From Petunia secreta (Eukaryota > Streptophyta > Magnoliopsida > Solanales > Solanaceae), in the NCBI GenBank assembly GCA_029990175.1, contig JARKIP010000005.1, forward strand, positions 67,334,501-67,398,500: DNA of 64,000 nucleotides. Reading direction: 5' to 3'. The position numbers and the translations under genes were made by a program. Below are positions 46,206 through 56,459 of the stretch, in pieces. Below the pieces are notes generated by a model. The model saw nothing but the letters and a program-made list of their open reading frames with translations, did no database searches and was not told where the DNA came from. Numbering within the stretch: the first letter of the stretch is position 1; the number at the start of each line of letters is the position of its first letter.

Positions 46206-46801
46206 AAGACCTACAAATAAATAAGAAGGTTAAAATAAACACTCCACCCCTATTTTGAGAACAATATGACTACATGTTTATTTTCCTGAAATGCAAATAA
46301 TCATGTCCCAACGCTCTTTGGGGATGAAAACCCGTTCAGAATGTTGGACAAGTTGGCCTATCTTGGACTTGGAAACGAGTAAAATAATATGGTATCATGA
46401 TGCATGAGTTCCTATCGTCTCTACTAAGATTTGGCTTAGACCACATTCCCCCAAACAAACAATTTGGAGGTGGAAAAGTTTTGGGACCGTCAGCTGTACC
46501 ACGGACTCGACCTATCCCAAACTTTTTCGAAGGGTGCTTTGTAGAAGTGAGAACGGCCGTCAAACCGACACAATTGTTTTATTTTTCTAAGTATATCGCA
46601 TGAATGAACATTGATGGGGAGGTATGTCAAATAGGATGCATTACAAAATTAAAAAAAAATTACAAGCAAAATTAAAATAAAACGAAAAGGAAAACAAAAC
46701 AAAAGAAAGAAGTTAGTTCCAGATTATAATAATAAATAACAAGATAATAAACAATAAAAATCCCAAAGTAAAGACTCATTGTGGTTAGGACTTTAAAAAT
46801 C
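46206..46801 (-). other. Tat leader between primer-binding site and ORF1
   Basis: An untranslated leader of about 0.6 kb on the minus strand, A/T-rich with poly-A patches near 46650-46700 (plus strand). An open stretch at 46563-46336 shows no known domain. Confidence 0.45.
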
Positions 46802-46820
46802 TCCAGGGGAGTCGACATTC
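46802..46820 (-). other. Tat primer-binding site
   Basis: On the minus strand the LTR end GCGACA is followed by GAATGTCGACTCCCCTGGAG. It matches, with a few changes, the TTTGCGACTCCACTGGGG site at 56441 and the known Tat-type primer sites. The tRNA it pairs with is not decided here. Confidence 0.75.
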
Positions 46821-49800
46821 TGTCGCATCCGATTTTAGACTCAACTTAAGGCGAATCGGGTTTCAGATTTGACTGGGTAACTCGTTTGAGTTCAAGAGTT
46901 GGAGTCGCCACCTAATATAGGTTTCTAAGGTGTATTAGGCCACCTAAACGTCTAGGGTTGAGTTCATTGTTACACTAGTCAGATTTCAGAGATTCTAAAA
47001 GGTAAGAAGTCCAAATAACTCAAGGGAGAAGCTGTTAGGCACTCCCCCGAGTCCCACGAAAGGTGGTTCCGCCCGAGTTTATATTTTGGGGTGTTAAAGT
47101 AAGGCTGTGAGCATCATTATAGGCTATACTAATCTTAAAAGGTCACTTTAGTATCTAATGTATGAGAGTAAATATAGTTATGCAAGTTTAAACAATACAC
47201 ATGCAAATAGGCTTTAAGTTTTACACAAAACGACCTATTTCACGCCTAATCGAATTTCAAGGCCTCTAATTCGAATGCGTAATCGTATATAATGGTTAAA
47301 TCTACAAGATATGCAACAATTCAGCCTAGTCATACAATTTCAGCATTGTAAAACAATGTTGCGCAGACAATCAGTTTTGCAAAACTAGCCACTTCATAAA
47401 AAGATTTCAAATTTTAATCAAAACCGAAGGGGTGTTGTTTTTAAAACAAAATGTTAGCTATTTAGGGTCGGTGTGACTCTTCATTAATTGTCGAGCCCTA
47501 ACCTTAATGGCTATTTTTGATTAGGGGTCAGTTTTGTAATGTATTTAGATAAAAGGGTTTTTTTTCAAAAATGGGTTCCACAAAGCACATAAATGCAAAT
47601 AGAGGGGCTGTCACACATAATTATTAATATAGGCATGCATATACATGAGTAGATAATAGTTTAGACTTTAGAAAAATCTTTATATAGCCTTATAGTCTAC
47701 CCCAAGTCATGTATACACCCCCTATACACTATTATATTAGTGTATAGGAGCTTCTAAAGTGATAAAAGAATTTCAATACATATAAAGGCCACGTTTTAAA
47801 AATAATTTTGGGCCTGGATCATTTATGCAAAAAAGGAAAACATGGACAGTTTTAAATTACAAAAATAAGCAGATTACTAGCAGTTCTCTCACAGATGGCC
47901 CCTGTTGTTTTAAAACTATTCAGACTTCGCGCGAAAAACTTGAACAATTGCTAAAACATCGAATTCAGGTTATCACATACTCGTAGAACATGCTTAACAA
48001 TTTCTTGAACCGTCCTTTAAGCAAATTTTTGATTCTCTTGAGATGATGCAGCATATAAAGAGAAGTAGGCTAGAGAAGGCCCCTGGGTCGCCATATACAC
48101 GGTGTTATAACCGTGTATACCTATTTTAAAGAATACAAACAGGGAATCCTAAAATGTACACAAATTGGGAACAATTTCTAAAGGGGAAATCACAGGGAAA
48201 GGGTAAAGGTCAGAGGGGTGTCCTGTTTTACACCAATTTTCCAGCCTTCTTGGCTTAATTTTCCCACTTAGATGAGCCATTTATCAGGCTTTAATCAAAT
48301 AAGACCAATGACCCTGTAAATAACACTTTGGTATAGCCAGAAGACTATCCACCCAAGCTGCAAAATAATGGTTAGTAGTGGGACAAAATAAGTCCCCAAA
48401 CAAAGACACACACCAGCTAGACATGCCTAACAAATACACTGGAGAAGAAAACACAGCAGATTTAAGATGCAATAGAGGTAGGTATCATTTTACCTTACAA
48501 TTAGATCAAGAAAATAGGGATGAATGAAGCAATCAGTGCCAAGTGATTCTTCCAAAAATATCCAGAAGAGAGAGATGATACTTCTAAGAGAGTAATCACA
48601 GTTTCCCATTGAGAGAGAAGTAAGTAGAGTGTTCAGTGTGTGAGAGAAGTACTGCAGAGCTTTTTTGTTCTGTCTGTGTGTCTCAAACTATGTCTAAGGT
48701 CGGGTTTTTATAGGTGTGAGGGTGAGAATTCAAATTCAAACGGGAAAACATTATAAGGCAAGACATATCGCCTTCCAGAAATAACAGGGGACAAACTTTG
48801 AGTTCCTTCCAAAAATAAAGTAATCAATCCCAAAACTTGAGGCAAAATCAGTCCTACACTTATTTAGATTCCCTTCTCTCACCCTTAACATAGTCTAGGT
48901 TCACAATCAATTACACAAACTCAAGCAAAGTTCGAAAATCATTCAATCATCCTAGCATATCTCAAGAAATTTCCAGTTGGCACTAAATCAATTAACAAGA
49001 TCAACTTTCATTCTAATACCAATCAACTAACTTGAATTAGTCAAATCACAAGATCATGCTCAAATCAGTCTGGCACCTCAAACTTTCAGCCTAAATAAAC
49101 TAGCAGATTGTGTGTCTCAACACAAAAAAGAGCTAAGCACACTGTTAAGGCTATACTCTGACGATGTTGGTGAGATATTGGACCCTAAGACATCACATAG
49201 AGATGCGCAAACAATTTTACAAGAAAGAATTAGAATGAACATCATTAACCATGTAATTTTCCATTTTTAATCCATTAACGACTGGTCATTCTAAATTACA
49301 ACCAAGACTAGGGAAACTTAGGCACATGCAAAACACATAGAGGAAAGCAAATTAGGGGTTAGGGTTACCTGTTTTGAATCCGAGTCGGATAAAATCGACC
49401 CGTCGTGAATTGACTTTGCATGAGGGGTTTCTTACCCTTTTCAAGTGATAACACCATTCAAAATACCCTGGACCCTGTCGGAGGTGTTTCCCGGTGATGA
49501 CGACTCCATCGACGAGGGTCAAGAATTGACCTCATTCTAATATCGTTGAAAGTGTATGGGTTATGTAGCGGGTGACGAGGGGAGTACGATGGTACCATTT
49601 TTCAGGCCAAATTGACCGGAAAATCAATCAACAGTAGTGGCATGACACTTCGCCGATGAGAGAGAGAGAGAGAGAGTCATTATCGGGGGTGAGGTGAGGG
49701 AATGGGAATAGGCGAGGGGTTTACGGGTTATTTGAGGAATATGATAGAGGATTTGATCCTGGTCGTTGGATCCATTACGTGGACGGCCAGGATTAGACAC

Positions 49801-50263
49801 ATAGGCGCAGAGGTGAAAAATGAGCTGATGTGTATGTGTGTGTGTGCATATACGTGTATATATATATATGTATATGTGTATAAATAATGTATAATTAGTT
49901 TAATTTTAGTATAAAATAGGTCTAAAATTGCGTAAAATAGGTATAAAATTATAGAAAAATTATGAAATTAATTTTAATGCATTAAAATGACTAGGGAGCA
50001 TATGAAAATATAATTTTTCGGTTTAAAACGACTTGGGTTATTTTGTCAAAAAATAGAAGCAATTGCGGAATTTTAAAATAGAACCGTACATTTTGTAAAA
50101 TGGCTATGGTTTGTGATGACGTTTTCAAAAATGGCTTTGATCACTAGACTCGTATAGGAAGATAATTTGAAAGAATGGACGGGACGAAGAATAAATGCGC
50201 GATCGTGGGTATAATTTGAAAACCATTGCTTAAAAATAGGAGAGACAAAATTTGGGGTCAATA
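46821..50263 (-). repeat. Tat 5' LTR, 3443 bp
   Basis: The element's upstream LTR. It begins (minus) at 50263 with TATTGACCCC, where the other LTR has TGCTGACACC, so its terminal TG is mutated to TA. It ends GCGACA at 46821. TATA candidate at 48705-48712. It keeps blocks near 48920-49030, 49200-49238 and 48395-48416 that the 3' LTR has lost. It is followed by the target copy CTTCT at 50264. Confidence 0.93.
48705..48712 (-). promoter_or_regulatory. TATA box in the Tat 5' LTR
   Basis: Minus-strand CTATAAAAACCCG at the position equivalent to 32176-32183. As this is the upstream LTR, it would have driven the genomic transcript. Confidence 0.6.
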
Positions 50264-51966
50264 CTTCTCTCTGAAGTTCTGGTACATATGTCTAACACAG
50301 TTTCTGTGCTCAGATTCAGGAAATAAGTCTCTAATAGCCCCAATTAGACCCTGCGCGAACAAATATTGAATTAAGGCATATAATTATTTCTTATCAAAAG
50401 ACATATAAGTTTTTGATATATTTTGAAGCACATGTAACACAAAGAATTAACTTCTCACCTTCTGCCTATCTCACATAAAAGATATGTGGTGGCTATTTCT
50501 GATTTCCAAATCCTCACGAATGTGTTGCAAAAACCAACTCCATGTTTCTTTGCTCTCGGAATGTGCAATGACGGCGTATGCGACAGGGAATATACAGTCA
50601 TTAGGGTCAATTGCAACAGCTGTTAGTAAGTTTCCACCATATGTCCCCTTGAGCCAGCAACCATCAAGGCATATTAAAGGTCTACAACCTGACTTGAATG
50701 CATCTTTAAGTGGTCCTAAACAAACATAAAAACCAACAAACTTTCCTTTATCTCTCCAAATAACCACTGTGGACCGTGGGTTCAAATTTAATAATTCAGC
50801 TTTATATGATAAAAGCTTTGAGTATTGGTTGGCCTCATCCCATGTATCCGCTAAAGAGCTGCATTCTTCACTCTCCATGCCTTCATCTTATGTATGGTGT
50901 AAACGAAATCTTTCTTCACTGTTGCTATTATACCTTTTATGCTCCATGTCGTGTCCTCTCTGAATATGCTAAAATATGTTCTAGCTAACAACTCTGATGT
51001 CATATGAAAGTTGTCAATAATATTAGCACAATCATGATTTAAATTAGAGGACTTAATTTGAATTGTGGGGTCATCCTGGCTCAATCTAGTAGCATAAAGC
51101 TTAAATTGGCACTCCTTATTTTTTCAAGCACATATAACTCTTTTCTTGTCATTGGTTGGAAACTTAAGTTGAAATCTATTTCTAATTCCCCACATCTTAC
51201 ATGCTTAATTAAAATGATCTAAACTCCCAAACTTTATTCCATGAAACAAATCAGGATCATCCTTATGTTTATCTTCATTATATTCTTAAATTGATACGCT
51301 CATCCTCATCTTCAGATTCAGAATCACCATAATCAGGAAGCTCATCCGAATCACTATAATCAGATTCATCTTTTTCATTAACTGATGGTTTTACTGTTAA
51401 CTCAAAACTAGATGGTTGCCTGCTACTGTTCACTTTCTTAGGTCTGCCCCTCTTATAATATTGTAGTTCATCAATAACCATCTGATAATCACCATCTCCT
51501 TCAGGTATGTCTTAGTCGCCATCACTAAATTCTTCCTCTTCACCGCCACTTTCTTCAATGTCATCATTGTCAACTTTATCCCAATTGAAAAAATCATGTA
51601 TGATATATAATATAAAGAGGAACTTGACCTTTGAACTATAATTTGATAAATAAGTCATTACTTAAAATAAAGAGTCATTAAATTTATGTCTCCGAGAAAT
51701 TGTCGCATCACTTCTTACAGTCACAATATTCTAGACACTAAATTATGCACATGCATTTCGTTAGAACAACTCAAATGTAAAGTGAATTCCAAGTGTTTCC
51801 TATTTGAACTTCAGTTTTTAAGAAATTGGTTATGGTAAAGCTTGGCAAAAAAGAGAACAGACAGCGAATACCAACCTAGCCAGTTTACTGAAACATACCA
51901 ATAACAATTATACAATAACAATAAGGCCCAAAAAATTTGAAAGCTTACCTCACTGTCGTCCTTCAT
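50264..51966 (-). pseudogene. MULE transposase, N-terminal half
   Basis: Minus-strand order: a possible short first exon ATGAAGGACGACAGTGAG/GTAAGC (51966-51949); an acidic region (EESGGEEEEFSDGD, a stop, then GDYQMVIDEL; later YSDSDELPDYGDSESED at 51481-51278); the Mutator N-terminal zinc/DNA-binding region around 51160-51050 (NDKKRVICA, then KNKECQFKLYATRLSQDD); and the MULE catalytic core at 50878-50471 (PLICLDGCWLKGTYGGNLLT, first D; FPVAYAVIAHSESKETWSWF). After HISF comes TGA, then DRQK at an intron border and GLIGAI at about 50350, ending QNFREK at the target site. It joins in frame to HKGKK at 30309. At least two premature stops make it inactive. Confidence 0.9.
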
Positions 51967-52741
51967 ATGTGGAATGGAGAAAATGGGGGATCAATGTTAC
52001 TTTCGTAATAAATTTTTTTTAAAAAAAAAAGAGTCAAAGCATTGGGGTGCATAAAAGAGGAATGTCTTTAACCTCTTTATGATAGGTGAAAAGCTTAGCA
52101 TGAAAATTGCAAAATCCTATCTTTTGCATTAATGAATCTTTGTTTCTACAACTCCCCTAATTTTTCACCCATTTTCTCCCCATTTTCCATCCCTCTCTCC
52201 TCTATATAATAGAGGTCTTTCATCAGTAAAAAAATACACCAGGAATTCATCTAAGAACACTAGAAACAAGATCTGAAATCTGGGATAAAAAAAAGAGTGA
52301 GTAGAGAAAGAAAATAGAGGAACAAATAGAAATAAAAAAGCAAAAAAAGAAAAAGAAAAGAAAAGAAAAGAAAAGAAAACAAGTCTTGACTTGGAGTTTT
52401 AATGTTATTGTTAAGCAGGCTGTTTAGTTTTCATTGTTGCCTCCGTCTTTACTGCTGCTGGTTCTTTTTGGGCTTTGTTTAATGGATCTCATTGTTGTTT
52501 AGCTTTAAAAAACTCTTACACTAGGTAAATCTCTAAATTTTTGTTGTACTTTATGTATTTTTTAGCTTTGTCTAAGGCTTTGAACATGAATGAAATGACA
52601 TGATTATGGTTTAAAGTTCTGTTTTGCTCTTGTTGTTTCATGAGTTACAATAGTTTGCCATTTGTTTAGTTTTTCTCTTCTTAAAAAAAATATCAAGGTT
52701 ATACGTTTGTATTAATTAAGAAAGACTTTTAAAATAGTTAG

Positions 52742-52785
<44 letters not shown>

Positions 52786-53071
52786 GAATGTAGTAGGCAT
52801 GTTTTGCTACTGCTTTAAATATGGAACAAAATCAGAGTTTGCGTAATAAATAACGCGACTTTGCAAAGTTGTGTCATATCTGAAATAATTGGTGAGATTA
52901 AGATATTGAGTGAAAATGTTTCAGCCTAACTTGTAAAGAAGTAAAGAACGGACAGAAAATACAAATTCAAAAAAAATGGAAAGAAAAACCAAACGAGGTA
53001 TTGGGTGCAAGCTGCCTTTCAAAACAGGTCGCAGGTGTAAATCTTGCTAAATGTTAAAGCGGGCAGAATCA
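51967..53071. other. Spacer with TATA-like and simple-repeat sequence
   Basis: At 52200-52216 CCTCTATATAATAGAGG is a near-palindromic TATA-like site read on the + strand, followed by A-rich leader-like sequence with AAAAG repeats (52345-52379). No coding frame follows that I can support. It could be an orphan promoter or the outer end of the MULE. No MULE terminal repeat was identified. Confidence 0.4.
52743..52782. repeat. TA microsatellite
   Basis: About 20 uninterrupted TA units. Confidence 0.97.
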
Positions 53072-53080
53072 ATTAAAATT

Positions 53081-54361
53081 GGATTTTTTACATAAAAGTA
53101 CAAGTTTTAGAACTTAATTACCAAACATAGCAACATTTTAGCAAAATAACCCTATATAGAGGAAAACACAAGTTAATTACAAATATAGCAAAAACATAGC
53201 AATATTTTCCCATAACATACCAAACCCTTACATTGTTACTCCTATTTCCCCACTATCACTTTTGCTCCTCCCATTTCTCCCTATTTCACTTTTCCTCCCA
53301 CCATTTCCCCCAATTTCACTTTTCTTCATCCCATCCTCGATGTATCTCGTTGTATCTCACCGTATCTCAACTGTTTCTGCACCGTTTTAACTGTTTCTGC
53401 AGCACCGTATCTCAACTGTTTCTACAGCACCGTATCTCAATTGTTTCTGCACCGTTTCAACTGTTTCTGCAGCACCGTATCTCAATTGTTTCTGCACCGT
53501 TTCAACTGTTTCTGCAGCACCGTATCTAACTGTTTCTGCACCGTTTCTACTGTTTCTGCAGCACCGTATCTAACTGTTTCTGCACCGTTTCAACTGTTTC
53601 TGCAGCACCGTATCTGAACTGTTTCTGCTGCACCGTATCTAACGGGATGAAACAAATGCACAAACAGGATGAAACAAATGTAAAATCGAATATTGCGACA
53701 CCACTGGACAAAAATCTGGTTCAATCCCGGCGACTCGTAGCAAACAGAGCAGCAAGATGTTCCAGTAGCAGAAGCAAAAAGATGTTCGATTATCACCTTA
53801 GCTGGGCCATGGCTAGTTATAAAAGAGTGTGTTTTGTCTGATACAGTGCATTTAATTTAGCAGAAAAGAATAAGAACATAAGGAATTAATGGCGGGGAGG
53901 CAATTAGGCAGCTCTGCTTCTCACTCGAGCATTATAGAAATGGGTATCAAAGGCTTCGGCAGGCTGTTCTGGAGCACAAGAGACAACCTGTAATGGCGTC
54001 CTAAGTCCACTGGTGATGGTGGGAACGTTATGATCAGGTTGTTCTGTATCAGTTTTTTTTTTTGTCCAAAACCCACTTCTGCTGTTACAATTTTCTTTTT
54101 GGTTAGGTTTATTTTCCTTTGTCCAATGCTGAGCATGGCATCTCCTTTTGTTAGTCATTGCCTTTCAGTATTGTGGCTTTTCTATATCTATATGTAATTG
54201 CAGAAATATTAGTTGTGGTTTGCTATACACGTTACTATCTCAGCATTTGATAATTTCCAAAATATTGCTAGGAATAATATTGCTATGCCTTGTAATTTGA
54301 AAAATCTTGCTATTTTTTTGTAATTATGGGTGAAAATTTGTATATTTGTGTAAAAAAACCC
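53081..54361. mobile_element. MULE-like inverted-repeat element A, 1281 bp
   Basis: Left end GGATTTTTTACATAAAAGTAC and right end (reverse complement) GGGTTTTTTTACACAAATATAC form long, diverged terminal inverted repeats that continue for about 70 bases. The 9-bp ATTAAAATT stands at 53072-53080 and again at 54362-54370, a perfect target duplication of Mutator length. The interior has a pyrimidine-rich part, a 44-bp minisatellite, then about 700 bp of unique sequence that includes a minus-strand open stretch at 54158-53904 with no recognised domain. No transposase is present. Confidence 0.8.
53341..53642. repeat. 44-45-bp minisatellite in element A
   Basis: Units built from CTGTTTCTGCACCGTTTCAA and CTGTTTCTGCAGCACCGTATCT recur about seven times, each unit itself two similar half-repeats. 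Open frames across it (for example 53233-53529 on the + strand) arise from the repeat and are not considered genes. Confidence 0.9.
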
Positions 54362-54370
54362 ATTAAAATT

Positions 54371-55913
54371 GGATTTTTTACATAAAAGTACAAGTTTTAG
54401 AACTTAATTACCAAACATAGCAACATTTTAGCAAAATAACCCTATATAGAGGAAAACAAAAGTTAATTACAAATATAACAAAAACATAGCAATATTTTCC
54501 CATAACATACTAAACCGTTACATTCTTCCTCCTATTTCCCCCACTATCACTTTTGCTCCTCCCATTTTTCCCTATTTCACTTTTCTTCCCACAATTTCCC
54601 CCAATTTCACTTTTATTCCTATCGTTTCCCCCAATTTCACTTTTCCTCATCCCATCCTCGATGTATCTCACTGTATCTCAACTGTTTCTGCACCGTTTCA
54701 ACTGTTTCTGCAGCACCGTATCTAACTGTTTCTGCACCGTTTCAACCGTTTCTGCAGCACCGTATCTAACTGTTTCTGCACCGTTTCAACTGTTTCTGCT
54801 GCACCGTATCTAACTGTTTCTGCACCGTTTCAACCGTTTCTGCAGCACCGTATCTAACTGTTTCTGAACTGTTTCAACTGTTTCTGCAGCACCGTATCTA
54901 ACTGTTTCTGCACCGTTTCAATTGTTTCTAACTGATATTTTGAGATTAATTAATTGATATTTTGAGAGCCATTTGCACCTGTAGCTTGTTTTAGCGTCAC
55001 TATTTTAGGCACTTCCAAGATTAACAAACAGAGAAAAAGTAGAAGAAATGGTAAATCCAACATTACAAGGCCAGTACTCGAAGAAGGATCTGATCCACGT
55101 GAAATTACATTGTATTTATCCTCAGTGTTCTTATAGTACATATGAAACCAAAATCTAATGATCCTGTTTCTCTCTGCTACCTTATTTGCATAGCAGGTAG
55201 CTGCTATAGCAGCAATGTGTGTGCAAACAGAAGCAGATTATCGTCCATTAATGACGGATGTCGCGCAATCCTTAATACCTCTAGTCAAGACTTACTCTTC
55301 CACATGTTCTTCCAATTCCTTCAGATGTAACTATGGAGTATATATTTGTATTGCGTTTAAAAAGTATTGAGTTCAATAAACAAGGGTTCATTCACCTTTG
55401 ATTCAGAAGCTGAAGTTAAGGTTCTAACAATATATTATTGCACAAAGTTATCTATGCAACATATCTCTAAAGCTGTAAAGCTTCACAAAAGAACAAGGGT
55501 TTATGTACTGCAACTAGTGATTGAGCAGAGGCATATCATTGTTCTACGCTATTTAATTTGCCCATGACCGCAACAGATAATACAACAATCTTTCATAAAT
55601 TTATGGTAGAAGAGTCTTTGAACGGGCACCACATTCTTGGAAAATCTCAGCAACAAAGGGAAAAGAATTCTTAGCAAATGCAAAAGCAGATTACGGGTGA
55701 TGGTGGTGGGGTGGTGGTGATGGCATTGGGGTAGTGGGGTGGGTGTGGGGTGATGGGAGAAAAAGAGAGTAAGTGAGAGAATTTTTAATTTGAGGAAAAT
55801 GGGAAGTGAAAGTTAAATGTGTTAGAAAAATAATGCTATGCATTGTAATTAGATAAATATTGCTATTTTGTTGTAATTAAGGGTGAAAATTTGTATATTT
55901 ATGTAAAAAACCC
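54371..55913. mobile_element. MULE-like inverted-repeat element B, 1543 bp
   Basis: It begins with the same GGATTTTTTACATAAAAGTAC end and about 290 bp nearly identical to element A, then the same minisatellite. After about 54935 the interior differs completely. The right end (reverse complement) GGGTTTTTTACATAAATATAC pairs with the left. Flanks are ATTAAAATT (54362-54370, shared with element A) and ACCAAAATT (55914-55922), 7 of 9 matching. The internal unique part (54935-55800) has no recognised gene. Confidence 0.78.
54662..54932. repeat. 44-bp minisatellite in element B
   Basis: Same unit as in element A, about six copies, nearly all exactly 44 bp. Units within B are more alike than the A units, which suggests recent homogenisation. 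Confidence 0.9.
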
Positions 55914-55922
55914 ACCAAAATT

Positions 55923-56438
55923 TACAAGTTCATTCAAGTTTGGGCTTTAAATTATGGCCACAAGCGCTTAACAAAGAACAAGATGTCTAGAGTTGTAAAT
56001 ATTTGGCTATATGTATAAACTGTCATTTGCAAATCAATTGGTTTTCACGTTGATAATGTACAAATTAATCTTGCAGTAAAGCTAACTTCAGTTTGTGGTG
56101 TCAAATAAGCTACTAATCAAGCGTAAATAGAAAAGGAAAATAATATCAACAAACATAATTCACAAAGCCTGAAAAGCGATAAATAGAAGAAGTTGTGCTT
56201 AACACAGGATTCGAGGGTGCTTAATACCTCCCCGCGAGTCAATAAAGATCTTTACCCGGATTCTCTGACGCAGACCATTGATGAGTCAAAAGGTGTTCTG
56301 AGGTATTTTTTTGGTGACTTGGCACACCTTTAAACTTGTCAAGTGGCGATTCCAAATCTCATAACTTTGTACTTTTGAAACACCAATCACAAGCCTTTAA
56401 TTAAACACATCATTTGTAAAAATTTTAGGGTGTGACAG
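55923..56438 (+). repeat. Partial or whole 5' LTR of a second Tat-like element
   Basis: The right end GGGTGTGACA stands two bases before a Tat-type primer-binding site. Inside, GATTCGAGGGTGCTTAATAC, CTCCCCGCGAGTCAATAAAG and CTCTGACGCAGACCATT are typical of Tat R-U5 sequences and parallel the minus-strand phrase at 30540-30517. The left border is not visible, so the LTR may be truncated by element B. Confidence 0.65.
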
Positions 56439-56440
56439 CT

Positions 56441-56459
56441 TTGCGACTCCACTGGGGAA
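56441..56459 (+). other. Tat-type primer-binding site, second element
   Basis: TTTGCGACTCCACTGGGGA follows the LTR end after two bases. It is a cleaner version of the site at 46802-46820. Confidence 0.8.

Larger units (their letters stand above)
30310..50263 (-). mobile_element. Ty3/gypsy Tat/Ogre-type retrotransposon, 19,954 bp, nested in a MULE
   Basis: The element runs right to left. The 5' LTR is 50263-46821, a primer-binding site follows at about 46818-46802, then two ORF1 modules, gag, protease, a G-patch-like segment, RT, RNase H, a second archaeal-type RNase H, integrase, a 68-bp tandem array and polypurine tract 33626-33609. The 3' LTR is 33608-30310. The target duplication CTTCT is perfect at 30305-30309 and 50264-50268. 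An ORF1 ahead of gag, the extra RNase H ahead of integrase, very long LTRs and a tandem array before the 3' LTR are known hallmarks of the Tat/Ogre group. Many stops and frameshifts are present, and LTR divergence is around 5-10% by eye, so it is much older than the copia insertion. Confidence 0.95.

Noticed and set aside
30311..50260. Segmental duplication of 3.3 kb host DNA at 30.3-33.6 kb and 46.8-50.3 kb
   Set aside because: The two copies are LTRs: they flank a primer-binding site, gag-pol and a polypurine tract, and are bordered by a 5-bp target duplication.
53233..53529. 98-codon + strand frame rich in F, S, H and Q
   Set aside because: It is produced by pyrimidine-rich sequence and the 44-bp minisatellite; the residues merely repeat with the DNA unit.
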